From contig NZ_NFKR01000007.1 of NCBI RefSeq assembly GCF_002160495.1, positions 1 to 64,000 of the forward strand: a stretch of 64,000 nt of DNA, read 5' to 3'. Positions 43,473-53,159 of the stretch are shown piece after piece. Below the pieces are notes generated by a model. That model was not told the DNA's origin. It saw only the letters and a program-made list of their open reading frames with translations, and did not search any database. The translations under genes were made by a program, and so were the position numbers. The stretch is from Erysipelatoclostridium sp. An173. Its GTDB lineage: Bacteria > Bacillota_I > Bacilli_A > Erysipelotrichales > Coprobacillaceae. Every line of letters starts with the position of its first letter. Positions within the stretch are counted from its first letter, which is position 1.

Positions 43473-44608
43473 ATAATAGGGATACTTTTGTATTCCTTTT
43501 CAATTAGTGTTTGTGGCTGTTTTGATAAACATGATAAAAGCTTAGTTGCTTTAAACTCTATTTCTAAGCCAGGATGAAAATAGTTTGAATAATTAGTAAC
43601 CAATAGATATTGACAGCTTTTTTTGATTTTATTTAGATAATTTTGACCAGTTTTATTCATTTTTAAAATTCGAAGATAGTTAATATCCATGGCTTGTTTA
43701 ATTGTTTCTTTATCATTATTCATAAGAATATGAATTAACATTCGTTGAATTCTAGAACGAGTATATCGTTTTGAAGTCAGGCTTGATACGAATTGTTCCA
43801 TATTATTAGCAGTGGCTATTTTTTCTTGAAGCAGATTTTCAATTCCTTCATCAACTAGATGAATATTTTTTAGTTCTTGTTTAGAAGAAGTAAGAATTTT
43901 ATAACGTAAATATGGAAAAAAATCTTCAAAGAAATAGAATTCTTGGTAATCATTATAATTACAAAACTGATTAGAAATATCAAGATTATTTCTTAAAGCA
44001 TTTCTTATAGCACTAGCCGAACTAATAGTTTCTATTTTTAAACTATGAAAGTCATTTGTTCTTTTAATACAATGAAGATTAATAGGATAATCATTATTGA
44101 TAACTTCTTTTACATAAGATAAACCTAAAAGATCATTAGGGGTTGTAATAGTTTTATGCATTAATGTTGACAAGGCCTGATTACAGGCATCTGGATAACG
44201 TAAGCCAAGTTTCATTTGTTTTTTTACAAGATCATCATATTCTTCTTGATTATTTTTAATTGTAATAGCAATATCTTTAAATACATCAATATCACCATTT
44301 TCACTACCAAAGACAATATTATTGACTCCAATTTTATTTAATAAATCAATAGCACCATATGCAAAATAATCAGCACTTTGAACACTATAAATAAATGGTA
44401 ACTCCACTACAATATCAATACCATTTTTAATGGCTACATTAGCTCTGGTCCATTTATCACTAATAGCTGGCTCACCACGTTGAACAAAGTGGCTAGACAT
44501 AATGGCAATAGTTACATCAGGTTTTACGAGCTCTTTAGCTTGATTTAAATGATATAAATGTCCTTGATGGAATGGATTGTATTCAACTATAAGACCTAGT
44601 ATTTTCAT
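43460..44608 (-). CDS. tmcAL: tRNA(Met) cytidine acetate ligase TmcAL
   Basis: Makes N4-acetylcytidine at the wobble base of elongator tRNA-Met using acetate and ATP (Bacillus YlbM). It has 382 residues. It starts MKILGLIVEYNPFHQGHLYHL, the nucleotidyltransferase HxGH site. SSHFVQRGEPAI and ELPFIYSVQSADYFA are family signatures. The start at 44608 follows GGTGAG on the minus strand; longer in-frame starts lack a binding site. It has its own promoter (TAAACA, 17 bp, TATACT at 44660-44632), as a terminator separates it from the ThrE genes upstream. Confidence 0.95.
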   Translation of the reverse strand: MKILGLIVEYNPFHQGHLYHLNQAKELVKPDVTIAIMSSHFVQRGEPAISDKWTRANVAIKNGIDIVVELPFIYSVQSADYFAYGAIDLLNKIGVNNIVFGSENGDIDVFKDIAITIKNNQEEYDDLVKKQMKLGLRYPDACNQALSTLMHKTITTPNDLLGLSYVKEVINNDYPINLHCIKRTNDFHSLKIETISSASAIRNALRNNLDISNQFCNYNDYQEFYFFEDFFPYLRYKILTSSKQELKNIHLVDEGIENLLQEKIATANNMEQFVSSLTSKRYTRSRIQRMLIHILMNNDKETIKQAMDINYLRILKMNKTGQNYLNKIKKSCQYLLVTNYSNYFHPGLEIEFKATKLLSCLSKQPQTLIEKEYKSIPIIKSE

Positions 44609-44680
44609 TTTCTCACCTAATCCTTTGTTAAAGTATAACACAATGAATAATAATTGTTTATTACTTTTAATTAAGTAATA

Positions 44681-44700
44681 AAAGACGAGCATTTAGCTCG
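44681..44700 (-). terminator. terminator of the ThrE-type exporter pair
   Basis: On the minus strand CGAGC (44700-44696) pairs with GCTCG (44690-44686), followed by TCTTTTATTA. The stop codon lies in the loop. Confidence 0.65.
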
Positions 44701-45136
44701 CTTTTTGAGATAATTTTTTTATTACTTTAAAAATAGTAGAAACTATTAAAATAGCTAAAGCTAAACTAGTAGAAATACCAATCGTATTTAAAAAGCTATC
44801 TAAAAATAGTTCACTGTTTCCTTGAATACAATAAAGCATTGTTTCATATATACCGCGTCCTGGCACTAAAGGGAAACAGCCAATGATTAAAAATACTGTT
44901 GCTGGAGCTTTACAAATACGAGCTATGATTTCTGAAAATAATGCTACTACAGTCATGGCGATAAAATAAGCCAAGATATCTTCGGTATAATTTTTACTAA
45001 GCAAATAAACACCCCATCCTAATGCACCACCAAACGAAGCAATAAAAGCAAAGCGTAAATGGTGATGAATTCTAAAGATGAAGGCAAATCCGATACATGC
45101 AAAAAAAGCGCTAATACATTGAATTATTTCTGCCAT
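44693..45136 (-). CDS. threonine/serine exporter, small subunit (ThrE_2-like)
   Basis: A 147-residue membrane protein with four or five hydrophobic segments and the motif PLVPGRGIYETMLYCIQGN (about 90-108), typical of the DUF3815/ThrE_2 half of split ThrE exporters. Corynebacterium ThrE has both halves in one chain; here they are two genes. AGGAGGTTAAT precedes the start, one base after the stop of the larger partner. Substrate by family: export of threonine and serine, not shown for this protein. Confidence 0.88.
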   Translation of the reverse strand: MAEIIQCISAFFACIGFAFIFRIHHHLRFAFIASFGGALGWGVYLLSKNYTEDILAYFIAMTVVALFSEIIARICKAPATVFLIIGCFPLVPGRGIYETMLYCIQGNSELFLDSFLNTIGISTSLALAILIVSTIFKVIKKLSQKAS

Positions 45137-45137
45137 A

Positions 45138-45887
45138 TTAACCTCCTAAAATCATCATTACTGAACCAGCACCAATAGCAATAAAAGCAGCAATTAATAA
45201 TGCTTCAAGCATTCTTGCAGTTCCTGAAATGTAATCACCACCCATGATATCTCTTAAACTGTTAGTAATGGCTACCCCTGGTGTTAAAATCATTAAACAG
45301 CCAATGATAATTGCCTGAGAGTTAGCAACGATTCCTAAATGATAGGCAATTAAAGCAATAGCAGTAAGTAGCATACTTGATAATAAGGTACTGACTAGAT
45401 TGTTGATATCTAAATATTCCATTAACAAAATAAAAAAATACAAAATAAAGCCGATTATTATTGCTACTAGTGTTTCATTAAGACCACCACCAAAAAATGT
45501 AGCAAAGAAACCAGTTCCAATACCGTAGCCTAAAAATACTAGCAAATAATTTGTTTTGATTGAATTAATACGTTTTATTTCTGATTGGAGATAATCTATT
45601 GCTGGTTTGTTTTGACAAGCGAAACGAACCAGGTTATTTAATTCATAAATTTTTTCTAAATTAATTCGATTATGACGGCTTCTTTTTGATAAAGTGTAAG
45701 TCTGATTATCATTAATTAGAACACTTAAAGTAAAATATGATGGTAGGGCAAAAACTTCGACATTATCATAACCATAACTTTGACACATTCTGATTAATGA
45801 TTCTTCTACGCGGTATATTTCAGCCCCATATTTAATTAATAATCTGCCAATTTCACCAATTACATTGATTAGTTTTTGTTCTTCCAT
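45138..45887 (-). CDS. threonine/serine exporter, large subunit (ThrE_1/DUF1212)
   Basis: A 249-residue protein. A cytoplasmic N-terminal half (about 1-115) carries GRLLIKYGAEIYRVEESLIR and the KRSRHNRINLEKI stretch, and five hydrophobic segments follow (about 118-248), including LTPGVAITNSLRDIMGGDYISG, the DUF1212 signature. It pairs with the small subunit gene just downstream. The start has GAGGTGAC upstream. It is divergent from ogt, sharing a 106-bp intergenic region. Confidence 0.9.
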   Translation of the reverse strand: MEEQKLINVIGEIGRLLIKYGAEIYRVEESLIRMCQSYGYDNVEVFALPSYFTLSVLINDNQTYTLSKRSRHNRINLEKIYELNNLVRFACQNKPAIDYLQSEIKRINSIKTNYLLVFLGYGIGTGFFATFFGGGLNETLVAIIIGFILYFFILLMEYLDINNLVSTLLSSMLLTAIALIAYHLGIVANSQAIIIGCLMILTPGVAITNSLRDIMGGDYISGTARMLEALLIAAFIAIGAGSVMMILGG

Positions 45888-45993
45888 AAGTAGTCACCTC
45901 AACCTTGAAAAGTATATCATGAATAATTGATTAATGATAGTTTAGAATGATTAATATTATTAAATTATGTTATAATTTTTTTGAGGTGATAAT

Positions 45994-46443
45994 ATGTTGA
46001 AAGGTTACTGGTATCATTTTTTAATTGATCTGCTGATAATTGAAAAAGAACAAAAAATTTATGCAATTACTCCTAAAGATGAATATCAATATATAGAAGA
46101 AAATACCCCTTTGATTCAAGAAGCAGCTAAACAATTACAGGAATATTTTAATAAGCAGCGAACAAGTTTTACTTTGCCTTTAGCCATGGAAGGTAGTGAA
46201 TTTCAATTAAAAGTTTGGAATCAGTTATTAAAAATTCCCTATGGTAAAACTGCCACATATCAAAATATAGCTATGGCAATCGGAAATAAAAAGGCTTCTC
46301 GAGCTGTAGGGATGGCTAATAATAAAAATCGGATCATGATAGTAATACCCTGTCATCGTGTAATCGGCAGTAATGGCAGTTTAACGGGTTATTATGGTGG
46401 TTTAGAAATGAAGCAAATGTTATTAGATTTGGAGAAACAATAA
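45994..46443 (+). CDS. ogt: methylated-DNA--protein-cysteine methyltransferase
   Basis: A suicide repair protein that takes methyl groups from O6-methylguanine. It has 149 residues. The acceptor cysteine lies in VIPCHRVIGSNG at about 114-125; the helix-turn-helix part has IPYGKTATYQNIA, and the arginine finger region reads SRAVGMANNKN. It is a short Ogt-type protein without an Ada regulatory domain. GAGGTGAT precedes the ATG; TATAAT at 45971-45976 is a probable -10. It shares TAATG with the next gene, so the two are coupled. Confidence 0.95.
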   Translation: MLKGYWYHFLIDLLIIEKEQKIYAITPKDEYQYIEENTPLIQEAAKQLQEYFNKQRTSFTLPLAMEGSEFQLKVWNQLLKIPYGKTATYQNIAMAIGNKKASRAVGMANNKNRIMIVIPCHRVIGSNGSLTGYYGGLEMKQMLLDLEKQ

Positions 46444-47366
46444 TGTTATTACAAGTATCAGGTCGCTGTGATATTTGTGCTATGTATCCAAAATGGTTGT
46501 TTAATCGGCTTAAAGAAGGTTATGTTCTCGTTCGTAATCCATATAATAATCAATTAGTTAGTCATGTTGATATTAGTCCTGATGTAGTTGACTGTATTTG
46601 TTTTTTAACCAAAGATCCTAAACCAATCATGCCATATTTAAAAACAATAAAACAAATGGGATATCAATATTATTTTATGGTTACAATAACACCGTATGAT
46701 CAGGATATTGAACCTAATTTAAGAGCTAAATTAGAAATTATGAAAACATTTGTTTCGTTAAGTAAGATGATTGGTAAAAAGCGGGTAATCTGGCGTTATG
46801 ATCCAATCTTATTAAATAAGCGCTATACCACAGAATTTCATTATCAAATGTTTGAAAAAATGTGTCGGATTTTAGCAAAATATACTGATATTGTAATTAT
46901 TAGTTTTATTGATATTTATAAAAATATAGCTGGCAAATTTGATGAAATTGATGAAGATGATGTTTTAAAAATCGCTCAACAATTTGGAAAGATTGCTAAA
47001 AAATATCAAATAAAAATCCAAACTTGTAGTGAAAAATATCATTTGGAACAGTTTGGAATTAATCATGGCAGCTGTATTGATAAAGAATATCTTGAATCAT
47101 TATTAAAAACTACTTTAAATATAAAAACAAATACTAATCGTAAACATTGTCACTGTTTAGCTAGTATTGATATAGGAGCTTATAATAGCTGTATACATGG
47201 TTGTAAGTATTGTTATGCTTGTACTAGTAATCAGATTTATAAAAACATTGGACTTCATGATGAAAATAGTCCCTTATTAATTGGTCATTTAACTGATGAA
47301 GATAAAGTAGTAAAACGGAAAGTTTGCTCTAATCAAGAAAGACAACTACAATTTGATAGCTTATAA
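46443..47366 (+). CDS. DUF1848 family protein with radical-SAM-like cysteine motif
   Basis: A 307-residue protein. The N-terminus SGRCDICAMYPKWLFNRLKEG, then LTKDPKPIM and KRVIWRYDPI (about 113-122), are the DUF1848 pattern. The C-terminal CIHGCKYCYA has the C-x3-C-x2-C spacing of radical SAM proteins, here near residue 258-267 and not at the start. Such proteins are annotated only as DUF1848. It is translationally coupled to ogt (TAATG), which suggests, without proving, a link to DNA alkylation repair. No terminator was seen right after it. Confidence 0.85.
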   Translation: MLLQVSGRCDICAMYPKWLFNRLKEGYVLVRNPYNNQLVSHVDISPDVVDCICFLTKDPKPIMPYLKTIKQMGYQYYFMVTITPYDQDIEPNLRAKLEIMKTFVSLSKMIGKKRVIWRYDPILLNKRYTTEFHYQMFEKMCRILAKYTDIVIISFIDIYKNIAGKFDEIDEDDVLKIAQQFGKIAKKYQIKIQTCSEKYHLEQFGINHGSCIDKEYLESLLKTTLNIKTNTNRKHCHCLASIDIGAYNSCIHGCKYCYACTSNQIYKNIGLHDENSPLLIGHLTDEDKVVKRKVCSNQERQLQFDSL

Positions 47367-47444
47367 ATTTATAAAATATAGTGGAATAGGTAGGTTATTA
47401 TCACATGCTATGTTATAATATTTTCGATAGAAAGGGGATAAGGT

Positions 47445-49436
47445 ATGCTTTTAAGAAATAAAAGAAATTTAATAATCGCAGGGGTTGTAGTAATATGCTT
47501 AATCATTGTGACTGTATTTTTTATTTTCACTGGCGGTAAAAATGCTGATGATTATGTAGAGGATTATTTTGCATTACTTGAAGATAAAGATTATTCAAAA
47601 ATGTATGATATGTTAAGCGATGATCCTAAAGTTGATAAAGATGTCTTTGAAGAAAGATATACAAACATTTATGAGGGTATTGAAGCACAGGATTTTTCAT
47701 TAAAAATCAATAGTGTTGAAGATGATGTTGTTGATTATAGCTTAACTATGAATACTGTTGCTGGAAAAGTAACTTCTAATAATCAAGTTAAAGTAACTGA
47801 TGGAAAGCTAGCATATAATGAGGCATTGATTTTAGAAGGACTTGAATCTGATTATCGTGTTCGAGTAAGCAGTGAAAGTGCTACCCGTGGACGAATTCTT
47901 GATCGAAATGGCAATGAATTAGCTACACAAGGTGAAGCTTATGAAGCTGGATTGGTTCCAGGAAAATTAAATGGTGAGGCTGATTATGAAAGAATTGGTT
48001 CTTTATTAAATATGTCAAGCGCTGAAATAAAAGATGAAATGAGTGCTTCATGGATCAAAGATGATTCTTTTGTTCCTTTAAAAGAGTTTGCAAAAGACAG
48101 TTCAGGACAAGCACTAGTTAATCAATTAATTGCAATACCAGGAGTGAAAGTAAATACTACTACAGTTCGTTATTATCCTTATGGCGAAGCTACTTCACAT
48201 TTAACGGGATACTTGCAACAAGTAAATGCTGAAGATTTAGAAAAACATAAGGGTGAAGGCTATGATGAAAGTTCATTAATTGGACGAAGTGGCATTGAAG
48301 CAGCTTATGAAGCTGATTTAAAAGGCAGTAATGGTCATGAAATAAGAATTGTAGATGAGGATAACGAGTTAGTAAAAACTGTTGCTAGTAAAGATGTTGA
48401 AGATGGTAAAGATATTACTTTAACCATCGATGTTACATTGCAACAATCATTATATAATGAGTATCAAAATGATCAAAGTGCTTCAGTTGCTATGAATCCT
48501 AAAACAGGCGAAATCCTGGCATTAGTATCGACACCATCATTTTCTAGTAATGATTTTATTTTAGGATTTGACAACGAGCAATGGCAAGCATTAAATGATA
48601 ATGCTAGTAAACCTTTAACTAATCGTTATCGTTCAACTTTTGTACCGGGTTCAAGTATGAAACCAATTACAGCAGCAATTGGTCTTGATTCTGGAGCAAT
48701 CGATCCTGATAAAGATTTAAAGGCAGAAGATAGATGGCAAAAAGATTCTAGCTGGGGTAATTATTATGTTACAACTTTACATGCGCCAACACCTAATAAT
48801 TTAAGAAATGCTTTAATTTATTCTGATAATGTTTATTTTGCTAAAGCAGCAACTAATATTGGCAAAGATGATTTAATTAGTGGTTATGATCGTTTAGAAA
48901 TTGGTTCTAAAATACCATTTGAATTATCATTAAATGCTTCACAATATCAAAATAAAGATAGTGATTTTGATGACCAGCAATTAGCTGATAGTGGTTATGG
49001 TCAAGGAGAATTGTTAATGAACCCAGTTCAATTAGCTGCTATTTATAGTGCTTTTGTAAATGAAGGTGATATCATTCAACCATATTTAATTATGAATGAA
49101 AAACCAGATCAAATGTGGGTTGAAAATGCGTTTACAAAGGATACAGCTAATACAATTAAAGATGATTTAATTGGGGTAATTAGTGATAGTAATGGAACTG
49201 GACATGCTATTTATCATAATGATATTGAATTAGCAGGTAAAACAGGAACTGCTGAAATTAAAGCTTCTCAAGATGATACTACTGGAACAGAATTAGGATG
49301 GTTTACAGTAATGACAACTAATAGTGATAATCCAATCTTAATTACAACAATGGTTGAAAATGTTAAAGATCGTGGTGGTAGTGGCTATGTAGTTGATCAT
49401 ATGCAAGCACCATTAAATAGTTATTTATATAAATAA
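47445..49436 (+). CDS. pbpC: class B penicillin-binding protein, PbpC/MecA type
   Basis: A 663-residue transpeptidase. A membrane anchor (about 8-29) is followed by an NTF2-like MecA_N domain (about 33-140, ADDYVEDYFALLEDKDY), then the dimerisation domain (RGRILDRNG at 148-156), then the transpeptidase domain with Ser403 in SSMK, SDN at 460-462 and KTG at 599-601. Bacillus PBP3 (pbpC) has the same length and layout, as does PBP2a of staphylococci. Some members have low beta-lactam affinity, so it may matter for intrinsic tolerance. AAAGGGG precedes the ATG. It has its own TATAAT at 47414-47419. Confidence 0.93.
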   Translation: MLLRNKRNLIIAGVVVICLIIVTVFFIFTGGKNADDYVEDYFALLEDKDYSKMYDMLSDDPKVDKDVFEERYTNIYEGIEAQDFSLKINSVEDDVVDYSLTMNTVAGKVTSNNQVKVTDGKLAYNEALILEGLESDYRVRVSSESATRGRILDRNGNELATQGEAYEAGLVPGKLNGEADYERIGSLLNMSSAEIKDEMSASWIKDDSFVPLKEFAKDSSGQALVNQLIAIPGVKVNTTTVRYYPYGEATSHLTGYLQQVNAEDLEKHKGEGYDESSLIGRSGIEAAYEADLKGSNGHEIRIVDEDNELVKTVASKDVEDGKDITLTIDVTLQQSLYNEYQNDQSASVAMNPKTGEILALVSTPSFSSNDFILGFDNEQWQALNDNASKPLTNRYRSTFVPGSSMKPITAAIGLDSGAIDPDKDLKAEDRWQKDSSWGNYYVTTLHAPTPNNLRNALIYSDNVYFAKAATNIGKDDLISGYDRLEIGSKIPFELSLNASQYQNKDSDFDDQQLADSGYGQGELLMNPVQLAAIYSAFVNEGDIIQPYLIMNEKPDQMWVENAFTKDTANTIKDDLIGVISDSNGTGHAIYHNDIELAGKTGTAEIKASQDDTTGTELGWFTVMTTNSDNPILITTMVENVKDRGGSGYVVDHMQAPLNSYLYK

Positions 49437-49462
49437 AAAGAATGTGCTCTCACATTCTTTTT
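49435..49462. terminator. bidirectional terminator between pbpC and the AhpF-like gene
   Basis: AAAAAGAATGTG (49435-49446) and CACATTCTTTTT (49451-49462) pair around CTCT. It serves both convergent genes. Confidence 0.92.
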
Positions 49463-51077
49463 ATTTTAAAATTTCAACAATTTGACTGATGTCTTTTTTT
49501 CCAAAATAAACATCTTTATCATTGATAACCATGCATGGAACAGACATGATATTATATTGTTCTTTTAGATTTGGAAAATGTGCTAAATCAAACATCTGTG
49601 CTTCAACGTTTTTGTTTTCAATTGCAATGCGTTGTGTAGCCATTACTACTTCAGGACACATTGTACATGAAAGCGAGACAATTACTTTAATATCAATTGG
49701 TTTTTCAATACTTTGGATTTGCTTTAATATGTCTTGTTGTAACGGTTGTTTAGCTCCGGCAGTGTTATAAACAGCTATTACAAAAGAATTAAATTCGTGT
49801 CCACCTGGTATACCATGATAAGCAATATTTAAATAATTATCATCTTGATCATAAAAACTAATTGCAGCAATAGATGAAGATGAAACAACTGTATATGATA
49901 ATTTATCACTTAAAGTTACAAATTCTTCTAAAAAACCTTTCATTTCATTTGCTAACTTACTACCATCATCATAGCATTTTAGAATTAAGTTTCTTTCTAA
50001 TTTATCAAAAATTGGTTTTAACTGTGCTTTGATTTGTGATGAAATAAAGTAATTATTTTCGTCAACATCACTATTATCGTTATTAGTAGTAGAAGTATCA
50101 TTTTTAAGTTCAATCTTTTTTGGTTTTAAATTGTGTTCTTGAACGATTGTAGGGATATATTTTTCTAATGATGTTGCTGCTTTGGCTCCATCACTTACAG
50201 CAGTAACTACTTGTCTTAAGTCTTTGACACATACGTCACCAGCTCCGTATACACCAGGACAAGAAGTTTTTTGGTTTTCATCAACTATTAAATTTCCAGT
50301 TTCGTTTAGTTCTACTTGATCTTGGAATAACGATGTTGCTGGTTGATAACCGGCAAATACGAAAACACCAAATGTATCATTATCAGGGGCTTGATATTGC
50401 CAGGTTTCTCCAGTTTTATTATTTTTAAATGTTGCTTGTTGAAGCTGATTTGTTCCATTGACAGCAACAATTTCACTATTATAATGAATATCAATTTTAG
50501 GATGCTGTTTAGCTTGATCGCTTACTTGTTTAGCGCATGTAAAATCATCTTCACGGACAATGATAGTAACTTTTCGTCCATATTTAGTTAAAAATACCGC
50601 TTCTTCAGCAGCTGCAAAACCACCGCCAATAACAAAAATATCTTTATCTGTAAAAAATTCACCATCACAAGTAGCACAATAAGCCACACCGCGACCTTGA
50701 AATTCTTTTTCACCAGGGAACCCGATTTTACGTGGATGACTACCAGTAGCTAATACAATGCCAGCTGCTTTAAATTCGCCTTTATCAGTATTTATCACCT
50801 TTACTGGCTGTTTTAAATCTAGTTTTGTTACATTAGCAATTAAAAACTCTGCCCCAAAATTACGTGCTTGTTGGTACATTTGTTCAGTTAATTCTTTACC
50901 ACTTGTTTTTAAAATTCCTGGATAATTAACAACTTCTGAAGTAATTGTAATTTGACCACCAATTTTTTCTTTTTCAATAACTAATACTGAAAATTTAGCT
51001 CGTGCTAAATAAATAGCAGCTGACAGTCCAGCTGGACCGCCACCTACTATAATTGCATCATAAAGATTATTAGTCAT
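49461..51077 (-). CDS. AhpF-like reductase: thioredoxin reductase with C-terminal glutaredoxin-like domains
   Basis: A 538-residue flavoprotein that should pass electrons from NAD(P)H to AhpC. Residues 1-315 form a thioredoxin-reductase module with the FAD site GGGPAGLSAAIYLA (12-25), the redox pair Cys134/Cys137 (CATC) and the pyridine-nucleotide site GGGFAAAEEA. A Asn/Asp/Thr-rich linker (about 330-352) leads to two thioredoxin-like folds with Cys471/Cys474 (CTMC) and MSVPCMVI. In classical AhpF this double-fold domain is at the N-terminus, so the order is permuted. It shares TAATG with ahpC upstream, forming the ahpC-ahpF operon. Confidence 0.92.
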   Translation of the reverse strand: MTNNLYDAIIVGGGPAGLSAAIYLARAKFSVLVIEKEKIGGQITITSEVVNYPGILKTSGKELTEQMYQQARNFGAEFLIANVTKLDLKQPVKVINTDKGEFKAAGIVLATGSHPRKIGFPGEKEFQGRGVAYCATCDGEFFTDKDIFVIGGGFAAAEEAVFLTKYGRKVTIIVREDDFTCAKQVSDQAKQHPKIDIHYNSEIVAVNGTNQLQQATFKNNKTGETWQYQAPDNDTFGVFVFAGYQPATSLFQDQVELNETGNLIVDENQKTSCPGVYGAGDVCVKDLRQVVTAVSDGAKAATSLEKYIPTIVQEHNLKPKKIELKNDTSTTNNDNSDVDENNYFISSQIKAQLKPIFDKLERNLILKCYDDGSKLANEMKGFLEEFVTLSDKLSYTVVSSSSIAAISFYDQDDNYLNIAYHGIPGGHEFNSFVIAVYNTAGAKQPLQQDILKQIQSIEKPIDIKVIVSLSCTMCPEVVMATQRIAIENKNVEAQMFDLAHFPNLKEQYNIMSVPCMVINDKDVYFGKKDISQIVEILK

Positions 51078-51640
51078 TAAATCAGTCCTACTAAATCTAA
51101 TGATGGTTTAAGTGTTTCTTCGCCAGGTTTCCATTTTGCAGGGCAAACTTCGTCACCATGTTCATAAACAAATTGACTAGCTTGTACGCGACGGAATAAT
51201 TCTTCGGCATTACGACCTACATTACCAGCAATTACTTCATACATTACAATTTTACCTTCAGGATTGATAATAAAACTTCCTCTTTCAGCCATTCCATCAG
51301 CTTCAATATATACATCTAGATCTTTAGCTAATTTAGCAGTTGGATCAGCTAACATTGGGTATGTAATTTTTTTGATTGTTTTAGAAGTATCGTGCCAAGC
51401 TTTATGGACAAAGTGTGTATCGCATGATACTGAATAAATTTCACAATTGATTTTTTTGAAATCTTCGTATTTATTTGCTAAATCTTCTAATTCAGTTGGA
51501 CATACAAATGTAAAATCAGCTGGATAGAAAAATAAAACATTCCATTTTCCTAATAAATCTTCTTTTTTTACTGTTTTAAATTCATTTTCATGAAAGGCTT
51601 GAGCCTCAAAATCTGTTATTTCTTTTCCTATTAATGACAT
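51077..51640 (-). CDS. ahpC: alkyl hydroperoxide reductase subunit C (peroxiredoxin)
   Basis: A 187-residue typical 2-Cys peroxiredoxin that reduces hydrogen peroxide and organic peroxides. The peroxidatic Cys47 lies in DFTFVCPTE, the resolving Cys166 in EVCPAKW, and the catalytic Thr and Arg are in place. The length equals the E. coli protein. AAGGAGAAT precedes the start. It is the first gene of the operon with the AhpF-like reductase. Confidence 0.98.
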   Translation of the reverse strand: MSLIGKEITDFEAQAFHENEFKTVKKEDLLGKWNVLFFYPADFTFVCPTELEDLANKYEDFKKINCEIYSVSCDTHFVHKAWHDTSKTIKKITYPMLADPTAKLAKDLDVYIEADGMAERGSFIINPEGKIVMYEVIAGNVGRNAEELFRRVQASQFVYEHGDEVCPAKWKPGEETLKPSLDLVGLI

Positions 51641-51667
51641 AATTATTCTCCTTTTCTTTAAATAATT

Positions 51668-51683
51668 GTTAGACTTTTCTAAC
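51668..51683. promoter_or_regulatory. 16-bp dyad at the ahpC transcription start
   Basis: GTTAGA and TCTAAC flank CTTT. It lies just downstream of the ahpC -10, so it is either an operator or a 5' RNA stem. It does not fit the PerR box. Confidence 0.45.
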
Positions 51684-51690
51684 TACCTTA

Positions 51691-51719
51691 ATTTTAACAC
51701 GCGGTAATAACTAACACAA
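51691..51719 (-). promoter_or_regulatory. promoter of ahpC-ahpF
   Basis: On the minus strand TTGTGT (51719-51714), a 17-bp spacer and TAAAAT (51696-51691). Confidence 0.65.
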
Positions 51720-51757
51720 ATATTATGCACTTTTTATTTTTTTATAAACTAAATAAT

Positions 51758-51782
51758 AAAAAAAGTTCAACGAATATTGAAC
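51758..51782 (-). terminator. terminator upstream of ahpC, minus strand
   Basis: On the minus strand GTTCAA (51782-51777) pairs with TTGAAC (51770-51765), followed by seven T. It is a second stop for transcription coming from the LacI-type gene. Confidence 0.75.
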
Positions 51783-51799
51783 TATATAACGAAAATTTT

Positions 51800-52884
<1,085 letters not shown>

Positions 52885-53081
52885 CTATTTTTAGTATTTA
52901 TGAAAGTTTAGATGAAAGAAATTATTCAGTAATTAAGGGATTTTATTAAAAAATATGTAATATTGTGATTTGATTTGTTTTTGAAAGAGTGTAAATTTTG
53001 AAGCTAAATAAATATGTTAAAAATATATCACAATTTCATTATAAACCAAGGGTAAAGTTTAGTCAATATATCAAGTAAATA

Positions 53082-53101
53082 TTTACTAATAATTTAGTAA
53101 A
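53082..53101. promoter_or_regulatory. 20-bp palindromic operator upstream of galT
   Basis: TTTACTAA, then TAAT, then TTAGTAAA: a perfect inverted repeat 5 bp before the gal -35. It is the probable binding site of the LacI-type regulator. It differs from the usual LacI-family operator with a central CG, so the assignment rests on position and symmetry. Confidence 0.65.
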
Positions 53102-53106
53102 AATAA

Positions 53107-53135
53107 TTGACATTATCTTATTATTGGATTACAAT
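53107..53135 (+). promoter_or_regulatory. promoter of galT-galM-galK
   Basis: TTGACA (53107-53112) and TACAAT (53130-53135) with exact 17-bp spacing, 25 bp before the galT start. A near-consensus promoter that needs repression to be silent. Confidence 0.88.
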
Positions 53136-53159
53136 ATAAATGAAAAAGGGAGGAAAAAC

